A stretch of DNA of 64,000 nt from Acidobacteriaceae bacterium (lineage in GTDB: Bacteria; Acidobacteriota; Terriglobia; Terriglobales; Acidobacteriaceae). The stretch covers positions 32,315-96,314 of the forward strand of contig JANYKL010000090.1 in assembly GCA_025361625.1 (NCBI GenBank). Direction: 5' to 3'. The notes beneath the pieces were generated by a model. It worked only from the letters and a program-made list of their open reading frames with translations, ran no database searches and had not been told where the DNA came from. Shown here one piece after another: positions 35,180-43,399 of this stretch. How positions within the stretch are numbered: position 1 is the stretch's first letter; every line of letters starts with the position of its first letter. Both the position numbers and the translations under genes were made by a program.

Positions 35180-35205
35180 AAAGTCCCAGCCTCGGCTGGG
35201 ACTTT
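35180..35205. terminator. Terminator-like hairpin after the small hydrophilic gene
   Basis: aaagtcccagcc (35180-35191) and ggctgggacttt (35194-35205) form a perfect 12-base inverted repeat, with A-rich and T-rich ends that make it usable in either direction. Confidence 0.85.
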
Positions 35206-35335
35206 GTGCTTTCGAAACATAAGGTTCGAGAACTCCATTGAATGGCTAGTTTCCGTTCTGTAGGATTTAAAGAGCGGTTCGCCATTCGGTGATGCCTGCG
35301 GCATCTAAAATAGAGGGAGTTGTTAAGGAAGGCCT

Positions 35336-36448
35336 ATGAGTTCTGAGATTTTGAAATTCGGTTGGCTGGCTTCGTCCGGACGCGCATGGGCGGTTGCGCT
35401 AACCCTATCGATGGCGTTGCCGCTGAATCTGGCGGCGCAAGGTTCTGTATCGACTGCTACTGCTCCGACTCAGGCGGCGCCGTCCGCGTCGAGCCAAGCG
35501 GCTCCGGCTCAGGGTCAACAATCCGCGCCCCCAGGAGGCGATTCCCAGGCTCCGATTCCGGCGGACCAGGCAGGTCCAGATTCGACGACACCCGACGACC
35601 AGAGCACCATGTTCGTATTTAAAAAGGAAGTGCAGGAAGTAATGTTGCACGCTACGGTCACCGATCGGCAGCGCAATCTGGTGCCGAATTTGGACAAGAA
35701 CGCTTTTACCATTCTGGAAAATGGCTCGCCCCAGCCGATCACATCGTTCCGACGGCAGGATGTTCCCGTGGCGATGGGGATTGTCGTCGACAATTCTGGA
35801 TCGATGCGTGACAAGCGGGACGAAGTCAATCGCGCAGTTTTAAGTCTGATACGGGCGAGCAACCCGGCGGACGAAATCTTCGTTGTGAATTTCAGCCAAA
35901 CTTATTACCTCGATCAGGATTACACCTCCGATATCAGACTTCTCGAGACCGCGTTGCACCAGGTGTCGTCGTCCGGAAGCACCGCGCTCTACGACGCGAT
36001 CGTCGCATCTTCGGTACATCTGCGAAACAACCCCCGTCTCGATAAAAAGGTTCTGCTTGTAATCACAGACGGTGAAGACAATATGAGCCAGGAGACGCTC
36101 GAGGAAGCCCTTTCGAAATTACAACTCAAGAACGGGCCAACCATTTACGCAATCGGGCTTTTGGGAAGTGGTATGAGGCCCACTGGAAAAGATGCTCTGC
36201 AACGTTTGGCCGAAGATACAGGCGGCGTGGCATACTTCCCGTCAAGCCTCGATCAGGTCTCGGATATCACTAGCCAGGTGGCGCATGATATCCGCACGCA
36301 ATACCTTATCGCCTATCGTCCCAAGAATCAGAGCGCCAAGCCGGAGAGCGGAGCGGTAAAAGTAGAGGCTCATGCTCCGGGCTATGCGAAGTTGAATGTG
36401 GAGACACGGAGCGGGTTTGCTTATGGAGGCGAAGCTCAGCCCCACTGA
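35336..36448 (+). CDS. Secreted VWA-domain protein (VWFA-related)
   Basis: A 370-residue exported protein. A membrane/signal segment at about 12-34 is followed by a Pro/Ala/Ser/Gln linker (about 35-85) and a short Ig-like part (LHATVTDRQRNLVPNLDKNA, FTILENGSPQPITSF). A von Willebrand A domain lies at about 140-330 with an intact MIDAS: VVDNSGSM (DxSxS), the Thr region SGSTALYDAI, and ITDGEDN. This layout is the acidobacterial VWFA-related family, very common in the phylum; probably a divalent-metal-dependent adhesion or assembly protein at the surface. No secretion partners are next to it. Confidence 0.88.
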   Translation: MSSEILKFGWLASSGRAWAVALTLSMALPLNLAAQGSVSTATAPTQAAPSASSQAAPAQGQQSAPPGGDSQAPIPADQAGPDSTTPDDQSTMFVFKKEVQEVMLHATVTDRQRNLVPNLDKNAFTILENGSPQPITSFRRQDVPVAMGIVVDNSGSMRDKRDEVNRAVLSLIRASNPADEIFVVNFSQTYYLDQDYTSDIRLLETALHQVSSSGSTALYDAIVASSVHLRNNPRLDKKVLLVITDGEDNMSQETLEEALSKLQLKNGPTIYAIGLLGSGMRPTGKDALQRLAEDTGGVAYFPSSLDQVSDITSQVAHDIRTQYLIAYRPKNQSAKPESGAVKVEAHAPGYAKLNVETRSGFAYGGEAQPH

Positions 36449-36583
36449 TCTGCCATTAAACCGTGCACAGATCGTGACGATGAGCGATCGTCGACACCTT
36501 TGATCAAACGTGAGGTATGGCTCGCTGCCAGTTGAATCAGCCGGTTAACTTGATTCCCCAAAATGTTACGGCTACCGAAGTCG

Positions 36584-37300
36584 CTACACGAGCGTTGTCT
36601 GAGGCGCTCCATTGGGAGCTTGTGTGCTTGGTTGTAGCGGCATCTGAATCTGAATGATGTTGTTCTTGATGGCATAGACAACCAGGTCGCGAATGGAATG
36701 CAAGCTCAACTTTCGCATAATGTTGCTGCGATGAGTTTCTACCGTCTTCGTGCTCAGGTTGAGCAGCGTAGCAACTTCTTTCGAGCTTTTACCTTCAGCC
36801 AACAATTGGGTCACTTCGCGCTCGCGCGCGGTTAGAATCGGAAGGTTGGGGGCGACATTGCGCGAGACTGCGTGTCCTTTATCCAGGAAACCTTGCAGAA
36901 CAAGATCGTTTACGCGGGGAGTGAAGAACATGCGCTTGCTCTGAATCGCTTCGACCGCTGAAACCAGATCGCGGGCAGCGTCTGACTTCAGAACAAAACC
37001 GCGTGCTCCGGCATCGAGCGCCTCTCGAATCACTTGGTCAGAATCGGTAATTGTAAGGACGATAACTTTAAACGAAGGGTCAAGTTCGATCAGTTGCCGT
37101 GTGGTATCAAGGCCGTTAAGGAACGGCATTCCAATATCAACGATGACGACGTCAGGTTTGAGCTGCTTGGCCATTTCGATCGCCTCGCGCCCATCGGAGG
37201 CTTCACCGCAGATCTCCCACCCTTCTCGTTTTTGAAGAAGGGCGCACAATCCTTTACGTACAATTTCATGATCGTCGGCTAACAGAATGCGCAGCTTCAT
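36584..37300 (-). CDS. NarL/FixJ-type response regulator
   Basis: A 238-residue transcription regulator. The receiver domain (1-120) has ILLADDHEIVRKG (acidic pair), VVIVDIGMP (phospho-Asp), VLTITDSD and VLKSDA (Lys). A linker leads to a LuxR helix-turn-helix (LTAREREVTQLLAEGKSSKE, then TKTVETHRSNIMRKL). ATG 37300 follows GGGAG. The upstream receiver gene ends 47 bp before it; both are probably co-transcribed. No cognate histidine kinase is in the window. Confidence 0.92.
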   Translation of the reverse strand: MKLRILLADDHEIVRKGLCALLQKREGWEICGEASDGREAIEMAKQLKPDVVIVDIGMPFLNGLDTTRQLIELDPSFKVIVLTITDSDQVIREALDAGARGFVLKSDAARDLVSAVEAIQSKRMFFTPRVNDLVLQGFLDKGHAVSRNVAPNLPILTAREREVTQLLAEGKSSKEVATLLNLSTKTVETHRSNIMRKLSLHSIRDLVVYAIKNNIIQIQMPLQPSTQAPNGAPQTTLV

Positions 37301-37347
37301 AATTGTCTCCCGCCACAGTTTTAACTGATGAATGACATCCCGGCGTT

Positions 37348-37758
37348 TCAATTCGCCGTATTTGGATTATGGGCCAGGGCCGTAAAAACCCGGTGCTGAC
37401 TCACTTCCTTGATTGCTTCCAGCAAATCCCTCGCCAGATTCGACTTCACGACATAGCCTCTCGCTCCCGCCGCTAACGCTTCCCTCATCATTTGCGGAGA
37501 ATCATGCTGGGTGACGAAAAGGACTTCGACCCCTGGTCTCTTCTCCTTGATGACCCGACATGCCTCAATGCCGTTCATGCGCGGCATCGTGATATCGAGC
37601 ACGACGACATCGGGTTGCAAAGCGGTGACTTTTTCTATGGCCTCTAATCCGTCGGAGGCTTCGCCCGCCACTTCCCACTCGGTTCTGCCTTCAAGAAGTG
37701 TTTTGAGCCCCTGCCTGACGACCGGATGATCATCAACCAGCAAAATTCGTATCGCCAT
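37348..37758 (-). CDS. Single-domain response regulator
   Basis: A 136-residue stand-alone receiver: ILLVDDHPVVRQGL, VVVLDITMPRMNG (phospho-Asp), LFVTQHDSP and YVVKSNLA (Lys). No output domain; the last 20 residues are a plain tail. It could act by protein contact or in a phosphorelay. ATG 37758 (MAIRILLVDD) matches the receiver start; the frame extends 14 codons upstream. Confidence 0.9.
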   Translation of the reverse strand: MAIRILLVDDHPVVRQGLKTLLEGRTEWEVAGEASDGLEAIEKVTALQPDVVVLDITMPRMNGIEACRVIKEKRPGVEVLFVTQHDSPQMMREALAAGARGYVVKSNLARDLLEAIKEVSQHRVFTALAHNPNTAN

Positions 37759-37963
37759 AGATGCCTTTTCAGACCCTTGGCTGTAGCCATGTGAAACCAT
37801 AGCGCCTAACCTTTCGCTTACCGAAGGTAATTAATTGCCCGCTTACGGCCACCGGCTACGTTCGCTCCGCAGTTTCGAGAAACAAACATCTAAAGCACCC
37901 TCAAATTAGCACGAGCACCTTAGAGCCTGAATACAGTGAATCCTGTAGATCAACAGGCGCAAA

Positions 37964-38380
37964 TCAATGACTTGTAGCGGCAGTTTCGCGGAAGAAAGTT
38001 TTTTTATGTAACAAGGTATCTACCGCTTCCACAATCGAACCTACATCCGATTTCAAACACACGCCTCGAATACCAACTTTACGAGCCTCATCGGCCAGTT
38101 GCTTGGAAAGATGAATAGTGACCATCAGGATGGGAAGGTCAGGGAAGTTGTCCGAAATCTTACGGGCGACATCAAGTCCATTTAAATCTGGCATTTGGAA
38201 GTCAAGCAAGATGATATCGGGCCGGCTTCTCTGCACCCGGTCGAGCGCTTCGCCTCCAGTCCTTGCCTCGTCCGACACTTTCCAACCGTTTTGCTGCTCG
38301 AGTAGCCCTCGCAAATAGTGTCTTACCACTGGATTATCGTCTGCGACCAGAATGCGAACCACGTCGAGCCTTTCTGTCAA
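37964..38380 (-). CDS. Single-domain response regulator
   Basis: A 138-residue stand-alone receiver with ILVADDNPVVRHYL, IILLDFQMPDLNGLD (phospho-Asp), LMVTIHLS and VCLKSDVG (Lys). First of three receiver genes in the same direction; about 205 bp separate it from the next. No output domain. Confidence 0.88.
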   Translation of the reverse strand: MTERLDVVRILVADDNPVVRHYLRGLLEQQNGWKVSDEARTGGEALDRVQRSRPDIILLDFQMPDLNGLDVARKISDNFPDLPILMVTIHLSKQLADEARKVGIRGVCLKSDVGSIVEAVDTLLHKKTFFRETAATSH

Positions 38381-38512
38381 CTAGAGGGAATCGTAGCCTA
38401 ATCAAACGTCGATTCACGTTAAAATCTATGCCCGTACCCCGCAATACCGTAAACCCCTGACATAGAAATGGGAGACTCGGCTGCACGCGCGATTCAGGCC
38501 AGAGAGTAATGG

Positions 38513-39628
38513 CTACCAAATACCTTTGTCGCTGCCGGTGAACTTCATCTCGAGAGCTGCTGCCGTCGCCAACCCGGGGAGCAAGCTCAAGCGAAGCGTG
38601 TTCTCAAATTCGCCATTCATCAGAAGTCTGGCCCACTCCGAAACGTAAAGCTTGGCTGACTGCGGAAAGATTGGAATGCGAAGAAAGTTTCGCTTGAAGT
38701 AGACGAGGTCGTTGCCAAACCGGGCTGCTTCAGTCACCACCGGCGGTAAGTTTATGCCGTAGCCGCGATACGTTTCGACGTATTCCGAAACGATTACCAT
38801 GTACGTTGCCAGGCCGCCCCACAGACCTGCTGACTTGGCGAGCGTGCGCAAGTACATGTAGTCAATCGCGCCGGAATCCATCAGCTTCGCATTGTCGACG
38901 ACATCGCAGAGGCGCACATAGAAGTGCCGGTACATGCGCTGCAGGGTGCTGATCACCATGCGGTGTTCCGCAGCCGGGACACGGAACGTATGCCTCCCGT
39001 ACCCCACGGTGCCCGAGCGCTTAATCAGCGATTCGGTGATGGCTTTCTGTTCGCCAGTCTGCCCTAAACGTGCGATGTGGACTTCCACTAATTCCGGCAG
39101 TCCCGGAACGATGAAATTCCATTTGTTGGCAAGGCGATCCCCCCAACTCCGCTCGTCAACTTCGGCGTTGAACTTTTCTTTCATGATTCTGACGACGTCA
39201 GCGCCTTGAGCGTTTGTGTACAGGTCGAGATCGTTGCCGAGGTCGGGCCAGTGATCGAGCGACTTGATCACAATCACGTTGCCGGCTTCTTCGAGGGATT
39301 GGCAGATCGGAGCGAGGAAGGAAAGTGCGTGGTCGATGCGCGCCTGCTCTTTGCTTAGCGCTCGATCAATCCAACCCAATTTGTCGCTGCCCGGCTCCAC
39401 CATCATCATCTCGCGCAACCCCGGAAAAGCCCGCATGATTACGTGATGTGAGTTCGCCAGATTCCACAGGTCTCCGAAATCATCGGTGCCGAAGTTGCCG
39501 AGTGACGGAAGGTTTGGGCCCGTACCGTTCGAGTCCCGATTCGTAACTAGATTGGCAGCAGGAAGATCATGGTGGTTTCGCAGCAGGATGTGCGAGAGCA
39601 GGCTTAAGCTTCGAGCAGAATTTTTCAT
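38513..39628 (-). CDS. Nucleotidyltransferase-fold protein (NTP_transf_5-like)
   Basis: A 371-residue soluble protein. Residues about 110-150 hold VIVIKSLDHWPDLGNDLDLY, which fits the minimal nucleotidyltransferase pattern (KG-x...DIDL) of the NTP_transf_5 group often found in capsule and exopolysaccharide loci. Helical regions follow (RMVISTLQRMYRHFYVRLCD, GAIDYMYLRTLAKSAGLWGG). ATG 39628 has AAAGGG nine bases upstream; the frame is open further to 39682. It is the last gene of a same-strand series that includes a GH99-like protein and a GT-C protein, so a role in sugar or polymer modification is likely but unproven. Confidence 0.65.
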   Translation of the reverse strand: MKNSARSLSLLSHILLRNHHDLPAANLVTNRDSNGTGPNLPSLGNFGTDDFGDLWNLANSHHVIMRAFPGLREMMMVEPGSDKLGWIDRALSKEQARIDHALSFLAPICQSLEEAGNVIVIKSLDHWPDLGNDLDLYTNAQGADVVRIMKEKFNAEVDERSWGDRLANKWNFIVPGLPELVEVHIARLGQTGEQKAITESLIKRSGTVGYGRHTFRVPAAEHRMVISTLQRMYRHFYVRLCDVVDNAKLMDSGAIDYMYLRTLAKSAGLWGGLATYMVIVSEYVETYRGYGINLPPVVTEAARFGNDLVYFKRNFLRIPIFPQSAKLYVSEWARLLMNGEFENTLRLSLLPGLATAAALEMKFTGSDKGIW

Positions 39629-39746
39629 TTGTCGCGACCCTTTGGTCACCGCACCCGGCCAGGGCGCGATGATCCCCCGCATGATTAGGTGTGAAAACTA
39701 TGTGAAAGGTTGGTGAACAGCGTAAGGGTTTTCGCCAAAGATGGCA

Positions 39747-40736
39747 TCACTGAATCTTCCCGGCATGCCTGGAGTTCTGGTCTTCGGCGGGGCATCCCGA
39801 GCCCCCGGGGATGCCCCGTTCTATAGCGGTGCCTTCCTCGTAGTCGTTCCACGTCTCAATGAGCAGGAACGGAATCGCCTCCGCCCGGTCAAAATACCGG
39901 TCGTACATATGCAGGGTCTCAGCGAAGGTCTTGCCGCAATTACTCTGCATGTGGCGATTCAAGCCCCATTTCGCGCCGGAGTCGTCAAACCCGGGCCAAA
40001 CGCCTCCAATCGTGATTTTGTCGGAGTGCTTGTCATGCATGTTCTTGTAAAAATAATCAAGATACTGCTCGCCCCAATTACTGCCGTCCGGCTGCCAGCC
40101 CGCGCCTCCCGGCTGCACCCAGGCGTAGGATCCTCCAAAGTCGGACGCGTATTGTGCTGGGGGCTCGTCTTTATAGACGAATAGCGGGGCTGAAAGCCAG
40201 GTGCCGCAGTGCTCGCGGACGCGATTCCAATCCACGTGGCCCTGCTTGGGAAAAATGAAAATCATCGGATGATCCAGATAGGTAAGGTATGCATCCCGAT
40301 ATTTTGCAGAAGGCCCGATATAGTCGTTATAAGCCTTGTCGAGGCTTGCGATGGCGTCGTCCGTAGACTGCTGATCCTGATCTTCGGGCTCGTTATACAG
40401 CAGTGCAACTTGAAAATGATTTTTGCTCGCTACTTTTTGCAGCAGAGCGAAATTCGCGTCGGAATAGGGAGCGCTCTCACCGTACCAATCCACGACGAAA
40501 CCTGAGATCCCCACCTCTCGAGCATGCTCGATTTGCTTTTTTAGATTTTTTTCATCGTGGCTGGAGTAGCCCACATCCATGTGGGTGTGATCTCCGAACC
40601 AAGGCATGTAAACCGCGAGCAGCGTCGGTAGCGGCGTAGATTTGTGCGGGGGTAGAGCATGACTGGTGGCGGAGGGGCTGCATCCCTTCAAGATCGCAAA
40701 GCACGCCATCGCCAGACATAACAACGCTTTCGGCAA
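39747..40736 (-). CDS. Lipoprotein with a GH99-like glycoside hydrolase domain
   Basis: A 329-residue predicted lipoprotein: signal sequence KALLCLAMACFAILKGCS with a lipobox-like Cys. The body resembles the glycosyl hydrolase family 99/71-type (endo-alpha-mannosidase-like) TIM barrel: AVYMPWFGDHTHMDVGY, REVGISGFVVDWYGESAPYS, VALLYNEPED, ITIGGVWPGFDDSG, and IETWNDYEEGTAIERG near the end, with the Glu-rich catalytic-like region. It would act in the periplasm or on the outer membrane, cutting or trimming a polysaccharide. Its place between an NTase-like gene and a GT-C gene fits a polymer-processing role. Confidence 0.78.
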   Translation of the reverse strand: MPKALLCLAMACFAILKGCSPSATSHALPPHKSTPLPTLLAVYMPWFGDHTHMDVGYSSHDEKNLKKQIEHAREVGISGFVVDWYGESAPYSDANFALLQKVASKNHFQVALLYNEPEDQDQQSTDDAIASLDKAYNDYIGPSAKYRDAYLTYLDHPMIFIFPKQGHVDWNRVREHCGTWLSAPLFVYKDEPPAQYASDFGGSYAWVQPGGAGWQPDGSNWGEQYLDYFYKNMHDKHSDKITIGGVWPGFDDSGAKWGLNRHMQSNCGKTFAETLHMYDRYFDRAEAIPFLLIETWNDYEEGTAIERGIPGGSGCPAEDQNSRHAGKIQ

Positions 40737-40867
40737 ACTGTTCTCTCCATTCTTCTAACCTGCGATGCTCTTTGCATCGCCTTACAAAAAGTAGGATGCA
40801 GGCATGAACCGCCCGGTTGGTAATCAGTCTCGGGATGAGACTAACGGGACAAGGTGCGCAGAGTACC

Positions 40868-41395
40868 TCAAAATTGCGGAACGCTTTGCAGCAAACGTAC
40901 AGTCCAGCGGTCGGCGCTCGGAGTCATGAGCACAACGTAATGTGCCGTGACCCGCTCTTCGTGGATCACTTTTCCCCGATCAAGAATTTGCAGCTGGTAA
41001 TCGGCCGTGTCGTGGAGTTCGATCACGTCGCCCTCGGGCGCATAGAATATGGCTTCCACTTTATGATTTTGGTCCGAGTAGCGGCGGCTGAGACCGGACT
41101 TCTGCTGGCTGCTCACGGACTGGCCTAGCCATTGCCGAGCCTCGCCCGTGAAAGGCCCGGCGAGCGGTTGGGCGGAATTGGACTCGAGCGCCGCAGCCAT
41201 GCTGTTCCATGCTCCGCGATAATCGCGCACGATGCTTTTCTGCGTGAGCGGCTCAACCGCGCGAGGACCCGTCTTTGCCGCGTCTAACTGCACTTTGATC
41301 GCGTCATCGGTTGCGGCGGAACTTTGTGTGCCGACGACCAGGGCCAAGGCGATAAGGCTGTTTGCGCATGAATTGAGTCGGAATCGCCCCATCAC
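40868..41395 (-). CDS. Secreted protein of unknown function (175 aa)
   Basis: A 175-residue exported protein with a signal peptide (SCANSLIALALVVGTQSSAA). The mature part is mixed alpha/beta: SIVRDYRGAWNSMAAALES, GEARQWLGQSVSSQ, then beta strands (VEAIFYAPEGDVIELHDTAD). The shape suggests an NTF2/SnoaL-like small fold, but I am not sure. Its ATG overlaps the stop of the gene before it (ATGA at 41392-41395), so the two are translationally coupled. Confidence 0.65.
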   Translation of the reverse strand: MMGRFRLNSCANSLIALALVVGTQSSAATDDAIKVQLDAAKTGPRAVEPLTQKSIVRDYRGAWNSMAAALESNSAQPLAGPFTGEARQWLGQSVSSQQKSGLSRRYSDQNHKVEAIFYAPEGDVIELHDTADYQLQILDRGKVIHEERVTAHYVVLMTPSADRWTVRLLQSVPQF

Positions 41396-42249
41396 TTGGC
41401 CCCCATGTGGAGTTCGTTGCCCATCACCACGCCGGAAGCGCCCGAGATCACCGCGGCGCCGTTCGCGTCCATCTGCGCGCGCGCTATACCTTTTTTGATT
41501 GGGGCATCGACCGTGCTTTTCACTCCGCCGGCATTCGCGGTGAAGCTAACGATGGTTCCATCGGGAACGGGATTGCCCGAGCAATCATGCACTGGCTCTG
41601 TCTGCACCAAAATGCCTGTCGCATTGCGTTGCCCTGTGAGCCGCAAATTGCATGGCTCGGAGGCAACTTGCTGCACGACGCGTTTCGCGGAAATATCTTG
41701 AAAGGCAGCGGTCACTTGCAGCGGTCCGGCGGATTTACTCGATGCGGTTCGGAACCATGCAGCTCCCGACTTGGTCGTCTCGGTCTTGTTGAGAAGAGAA
41801 GCCTTGCCGGACGCGAGTTGAAAGCTTATGGGCACTGGCGCCAGAACCAGATTGTGAAATTGGTCGAAGGGGAATGCGACGCCGCTCACCGCGTCCGATT
41901 GCGATACAGGCACGCGCGACGGATGCACGAGAAAGCTGATGCTGAAAGGCTTTGCGGGCATGACATAAAACGTCGCGCTTTTGCACGGATCACCGCAAAC
42001 TACGACCTGATAGTCGCCGGCAGTGCGAAGTACGTCGCCACGCAACTTGATCTCTTCGCCTAAATTAATTTCGTGTGTGTTCGAGATTCCGGGTCCGATC
42101 AGATAGAACGTCGCCTTACCGCTGCCCGCAATCGAAAGCGTCACTTGCTCTCCCGCGACGGCAGACTTGGGCGCGGTAATATCCTGAGCCCAGGCCGGAG
42201 CCAGGGATAGCGCCAGGCACACGACTCCATAACGCAGAAGCGGTCGCAT
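41392..42249 (-). CDS. Secreted Ig-like repeat protein
   Basis: A 285-residue exported protein: signal peptide RYGVVCLALSLAPAWAQ, then three or so Ig-like/invasin-like modules (ITAPKSAVAGEQVTLSIAGS, a Pro/Val-rich middle, and VPDGTIVSFTANAGGVKS near the C-terminus, which resembles a bacterial Ig-like Big_1 domain). Two Cys pairs (CGDPC) may form disulfides. ATG 42249 gives a clean signal peptide and lies one base from the upstream stop. Probably surface or periplasmic structural protein; no enzymatic motif. Confidence 0.68.
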   Translation of the reverse strand: MRPLLRYGVVCLALSLAPAWAQDITAPKSAVAGEQVTLSIAGSGKATFYLIGPGISNTHEINLGEEIKLRGDVLRTAGDYQVVVCGDPCKSATFYVMPAKPFSISFLVHPSRVPVSQSDAVSGVAFPFDQFHNLVLAPVPISFQLASGKASLLNKTETTKSGAAWFRTASSKSAGPLQVTAAFQDISAKRVVQQVASEPCNLRLTGQRNATGILVQTEPVHDCSGNPVPDGTIVSFTANAGGVKSTVDAPIKKGIARAQMDANGAAVISGASGVVMGNELHMGAK

Positions 42250-42250
42250 G

Positions 42251-43384
42251 TTAATTCCTGCCCATGCTGTATTGGTTGACCACGACGTGGAAGTTTTGAA
42301 CTTTCGATGCCATGTTCTTCGGAATTTCAATGGAGAACGGCGCCGAGGTCTGGGGCAATAAGGCTCGCTCCACATATCCGTCGGCCACCCACAAGACCTT
42401 GCCGTTGTTGTCATACAGGCTTGCGATCACGTGCGGAATGTTGACGGTTTGCCCGCTCTCGTTGAACAGGTCTCCCCGCAGAACCGCCTTGCCCTGATAG
42501 TCGGGGTCGACTTTCTGATTCATCACGCCGATCACGGGATCGGCCGATGCAGGGACCAGCGTCGCCTTGATGTTCATGCGAACGTTCTTCACGTCTTTAA
42601 ATTTGACCTTGGGGAAATCGATGCGATATGGCGTGACCTGCTTCGGCAGCAGGATGTGATCAATCTTGTCGAAGCTTGTTTCTTCGTCGATTGCATTGCC
42701 CGACCCGTCGACGAGCGTTGCAGTCACGTTAACGAACGCAGGAATCGTGTCTTCGTTGACGACTTCTCCGAGAACGACTGCTCCTTCGGCGAAGTCAAGC
42801 GGGTTCATGGAAACGATGCGAACACGGGGCGCGTCGATATTTTTTGCGCCCCACTCATCATCGCTGCCGCCGCTGACCAGGTCCCAACGAAGATACGTAA
42901 CCGGAATGACCTGCGAGGGAACAATCGGCATATCGCTCTTCGGCCAGACTGTCTTCCAGATTTCGCCTTCGCGCGCGAGACGAAAATCGCGCACGTCTTC
43001 GATGGGGCCAACCGGCGTCGTCCAGTGCAACCGCACTCGCATCTGGGCCTCGTCGTTCGTGATGTGGAGCGGGCGAATGTCATAGCCCTCAAGCGCGGAA
43101 AATGCGCGCAGGCTGCCGTAAGAACCGGTCCAATCCTGAATAAAAGACTTTTTGTTTGGCGATTGCGCGTTCGAAACCGAATTGAAGGCTTCATCCCAAT
43201 TGCGGCGTTTCGCATTGAGCAATAGATTCGAGAGCGCTTGATCGGGAGTTGTTGGCTTTGGCGTTAAAAACGAAGAGCCAGCCGAAATCCCTACCGTCTT
43301 TCCGGTGGCGTTCGCGGAGGTAAGAGCCACGGCAATCAAAACTACGGTGACCGCAGCAAGGACAATGGGCAGAATAAGTCTCAT
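42251..43384 (-). CDS. Membrane-anchored or secreted protein, FxLYD-like domain
   Basis: A 377-residue protein with an N-terminal hydrophobic segment (LPIVLAAVTVVLIAVALTS). The N-terminal domain (about 45-165) resembles a small alpha/beta module (ALSNLLLNAKRRNWDEAFNS...). The C-terminal half has two beta-sandwich repeats (VVLGEVVNEDTIPAFVNVTA, VLRGDLFNESGQTVNIPHVI), of the FxLYD type found on bacterial surfaces. Coding runs directly into the downstream gene (one-base gap). Function unknown. Confidence 0.65.
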   Translation of the reverse strand: MRLILPIVLAAVTVVLIAVALTSANATGKTVGISAGSSFLTPKPTTPDQALSNLLLNAKRRNWDEAFNSVSNAQSPNKKSFIQDWTGSYGSLRAFSALEGYDIRPLHITNDEAQMRVRLHWTTPVGPIEDVRDFRLAREGEIWKTVWPKSDMPIVPSQVIPVTYLRWDLVSGGSDDEWGAKNIDAPRVRIVSMNPLDFAEGAVVLGEVVNEDTIPAFVNVTATLVDGSGNAIDEETSFDKIDHILLPKQVTPYRIDFPKVKFKDVKNVRMNIKATLVPASADPVIGVMNQKVDPDYQGKAVLRGDLFNESGQTVNIPHVIASLYDNNGKVLWVADGYVERALLPQTSAPFSIEIPKNMASKVQNFHVVVNQYSMGRN

Positions 43385-43399
43385 GTCGATTTGGCTCTC

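Noticed and set aside
42431..43225. A 264-codon plus-strand frame antisense to the FxLYD-like gene
   Set aside because: Same reason: antisense to a conserved secreted-protein gene and no start signal.
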